Part shown: piece by piece, positions 9,344 through 10,826 of the stretch
Position numbering within the stretch: position 1 is the stretch's first letter
Layout of the letters: the number at the start of each line of letters is the position of its first letter
Source: Acidobacteriota bacterium
GTDB lineage: Bacteria; Acidobacteriota; Polarisedimenticolia; QHYA01
Direction: 5' to 3'
Length of the DNA: 10,826 bases
NCBI GenBank assembly: GCA_003223995.1
Contig: QHYA01000071.1
Location: 1-10,826 of the forward strand
Made by a program: the position numbers and the translations under genes
Notes under the pieces: generated by a model
Told to the model about the DNA's origin: nothing
Seen by the model: only the letters and a program-made list of their open reading frames with translations
Database searches by the model: none

Positions 9344-10826
9344 TCAATCACCTTGCGTCAGGATCGTGTCGCCCCAGATCGCCGTGTCGCCCCAGATCGC
9401 CGTGTCGCCCCAGACGGCCGAGTTGCCCCAGATCGCCGTGTCGCCCCAGACGGCCGAGCTGCCCCACACCGCCGTGTTGCCCCACACCGCCGTGTTGCCC
9501 CACACCGCCGTGTTGCCCCAAAGGGCTCCTGTGTCTTCCACCGCGAGCTGTCCGCTGAGCAACGGGTTGCGATAGACGTGTGGAGAGGGGGCGACCACGG
9601 CCACGGCCGTCGAGCCGAGAGCCCCCGTCACGTTGATGTACCCGGCGCCGAAAGTGTAGGGGTCTCTGCCGATCTTCTGGGCGGTCTTCATCAGCCGCGC
9701 CTTCACGGTCGCGGGGTTGAGCTTCGGCTCCTTCTCGAGCATCAGGGCCGCCGCGCCGGAGACGATCGGAGCGGCCATGCTCGTTCCGGAAAGCTCGTAG
9801 TAGACGCCCGCCTTGTCGATCAGTTTCGGGTCCTTCGTGTATTCCTTCGCCAGCAGCCTGTTGGCCGGATAGGTCTGGTCCAGATAGCTTCCCTCACGCC
9901 TCAGGGACACGATCCGGTTGCCGGGAGCGACGAGGTCGGGCTTGAGGATGTGGTCGGGCCAGGTGGGACCGCGCGAGGAATAGGTCGTGATCACGTCGTC
10001 TGATACCGCGAGAGTGTTCAGGTCATTCATCGCCCCCACGGTGATCGCGGAGGGGGAGATGCCGGGGCTCGTCACGCTTCCATAGCCGAGACGACCCCAG
10101 TTCCCGGCCGAGACGACCACGACCGTGCCGGTCGCGACGAGTTTCTCGACGGCCTTGCACAGCGGGTCGGTCAGGCAGGATTCGAAGGCCGGGTGGCCGA
10201 GAGACAGGTTGACGATGCGGATGTTGTAAGTCGTGCGGTTCTGCACGACCCAGTCCAGGGCTTTGAGGACGTCGCTGACCTGTCCCTGCCCCGTGCTGTC
10301 CAGCACCTTCAGCGAAACGATGTTCACCGCGGGAGCCATGCCCCGGAATCTCCGGAAACAGTACGGGGTCGAGGAGTCGAGCCCCGTCCCGCCGAGGATG
10401 CCTGCGACATGGGTGCCGTGGCCGTACTCGTCATCCGACGAGCCGGACGACAGCGCGCTCCAGCGTACGCGAATGCGGCTGCTTCCGCTCGAAGTCTTCA
10501 GATCGTCGTGGTCGCTGACCCCGGAATCCACGACCGCGATGGTCACCCCCTTGCCTGTGTAGGTCGTGGTCGGCAGGCCCGTGGTGCCGATCGAAGTGGA
10601 GCCCCCCTGGGCGACGAGAGAAGCCACGTCGAGATAGGAGCGGACCCTCCGGTCGGGGGAGACATGGAGGACCTCCGTGCCGAGAGCGAGGGAGTCGATC
10701 TGTCCGGCAGGCATCAAGGCCGCGTAGCCGTTGAGGAGTCCGTAGCTCGTCTGCTTGATGGTTCCGCCCAACGATGTCACACGGTAGCAGTCGCTGGTTG
10801 TCGGAGGTTGGACGGTCTGCACGATG
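9344..10826 (-). CDS. Subtilisin-like (S8) serine protease with C-terminal WG-hexapeptide repeats, N-terminus cut off by window edge
   Basis: The coding frame is open to the right edge, so the start and any signal peptide lie outside. Residue numbers count from the GTG at 10822. Residues about 13-58 (SLGGTIKQ, LNGYAALMPAGQIDSLA) resemble the tail of an I9-type inhibitor propeptide. The S8 catalytic domain follows, with D99 (AVVDSGV), H138 (GHGTHVAG), oxyanion N241 (VVSAGNW) and S348 (SGTSMAAP), all in canonical context, so it should be active. It ends at about 403, with FGAGYINVTGAL (391-402) typical of its last helix. After a short linker come nine Trp-Gly units of six residues (435-487) and the C-terminus ILTQGD. 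Such a protease is expected to be exported. Its TGA is followed within 2 nt by the kinase GTG, suggesting co-transcription. Confidence 0.93.
   Translation of the reverse strand, partial: IVQTVQPPTTSDCYRVTSLGGTIKQTSYGLLNGYAALMPAGQIDSLALGTEVLHVSPDRRVRSYLDVASLVAQGGSTSIGTTGLPTTTYTGKGVTIAVVDSGVSDHDDLKTSSGSSRIRVRWSALSSGSSDDEYGHGTHVAGILGGTGLDSSTPYCFRRFRGMAPAVNIVSLKVLDSTGQGQVSDVLKALDWVVQNRTTYNIRIVNLSLGHPAFESCLTDPLCKAVEKLVATGTVVVVSAGNWGRLGYGSVTSPGISPSAITVGAMNDLNTLAVSDDVITTYSSRGPTWPDHILKPDLVAPGNRIVSLRREGSYLDQTYPANRLLAKEYTKDPKLIDKAGVYYELSGTSMAAPIVSGAAALMLEKEPKLNPATVKARLMKTAQKIGRDPYTFGAGYINVTGALGSTAVAVVAPSPHVYRNPLLSGQLAVEDTGALWGNTAVWGNTAVWGNTAVWGSSAVWGDTAIWGNSAVWGDTAIWGDTAIWGDTILTQGD
9348..9354 (-). promoter_or_regulatory. 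Ribosome binding site at the protease/kinase junction
   Basis: AAGGTGA lies inside the last codons of the protease gene, 6 nt before the GTG at 9341. It supports GTG rather than the overlapping TTG as kinase start and implies translational coupling, since protease stop and kinase start are 2 nt apart. Confidence 0.55.
9362..9520 (-). repeat. 18-bp tandem repeat encoding WG[N/D/S][T/S]A[V/I] hexapeptides
   Basis: Eight full 18-nt units and one partial unit are in frame, with Trp every six residues. The first three units (9520-9467) are identical at the DNA level (TGGGGCAACACGGCGGTG). Later units alternate the NSAV or SSAV type with the DTAI type, suggesting an older 36-nt super-unit. Identical neighbours point to recent slippage expansion. 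Confidence 0.92.

Noticed and set aside
9362..9520. Possible CRISPR array
   Set aside because: Units are contiguous 18-mers with no spacers and lie in frame inside a coding region; no cas genes are nearby.

Overview
This is a high-GC (roughly two-thirds by eye), densely coded bacterial chromosome segment. The gene content (YajC-SecD-SecF, a long RelA/SpoT-type stringent-response enzyme, PgeF) points to a free-living, diderm-type bacterium. The style of the SecD/SecF, sulfatase-like and subtilase proteins is compatible with Acidobacteriota or a related deep-branching phylum, but that placement is a guess from memory. Apart from pgeF, every gene lies on the minus strand. There is no RNA gene, CRISPR array, insertion sequence or integration signature.

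Layout from right to left, which is the direction of minus-strand transcription. (1) 9344-10826: secreted subtilisin-like protease, cut off by the window edge, ending in nine tandem Trp-Gly hexapeptides. (2) 7526-9341: multi-pass membrane histidine kinase whose reading frame breaks just after the ATP-binding G2 box, with a receiver domain directly downstream in the +1 frame. (3) 6352-7497: soluble receiver-histidine kinase. These form a tightly packed cluster, with 2 nt between the first two genes and 28 nt before the third. (4) 6279-6352: long imperfect inverted repeat between the convergent 3' ends of the kinase and pgeF. (5) 5464-6276, plus strand: pgeF, divergent from (6) 3973-5346, an exported sulfatase-superfamily hydrolase with Thr where sulfatases have the formylglycine Cys/Ser. 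(7) 3788-703: yajC-secD-secF, the accessory subcomplex of the Sec translocon, with a 4-nt secD/secF overlap. (8) 702-473: leader with a TATAAT box and stem-loops, followed by (9) the N-terminal hydrolase half of a RelA/SpoT protein running off the left edge.

The genes with clear roles are export (YajC-SecDF), cell-wall precursor quality control (PgeF) and stringent response (RelA/SpoT). The right half looks like a signalling cluster translationally linked to an extracellular protease. I found no convincing new defence or mobile system. The most notable features are departures from family norms. SecD lacks the GLDLxGG segment after its first membrane helix. SecF has an enlarged periplasmic region resembling a helix-hairpin-helix domain. 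The membrane kinase has lost the end of its ATPase domain together with its frame. The sulfatase homologue has a Thr active site. The protease carries a WG-repeat tail. SecD and the kinase each seem to lack a few tens of codons, so a check for local assembly deletion should come before any biological reading.
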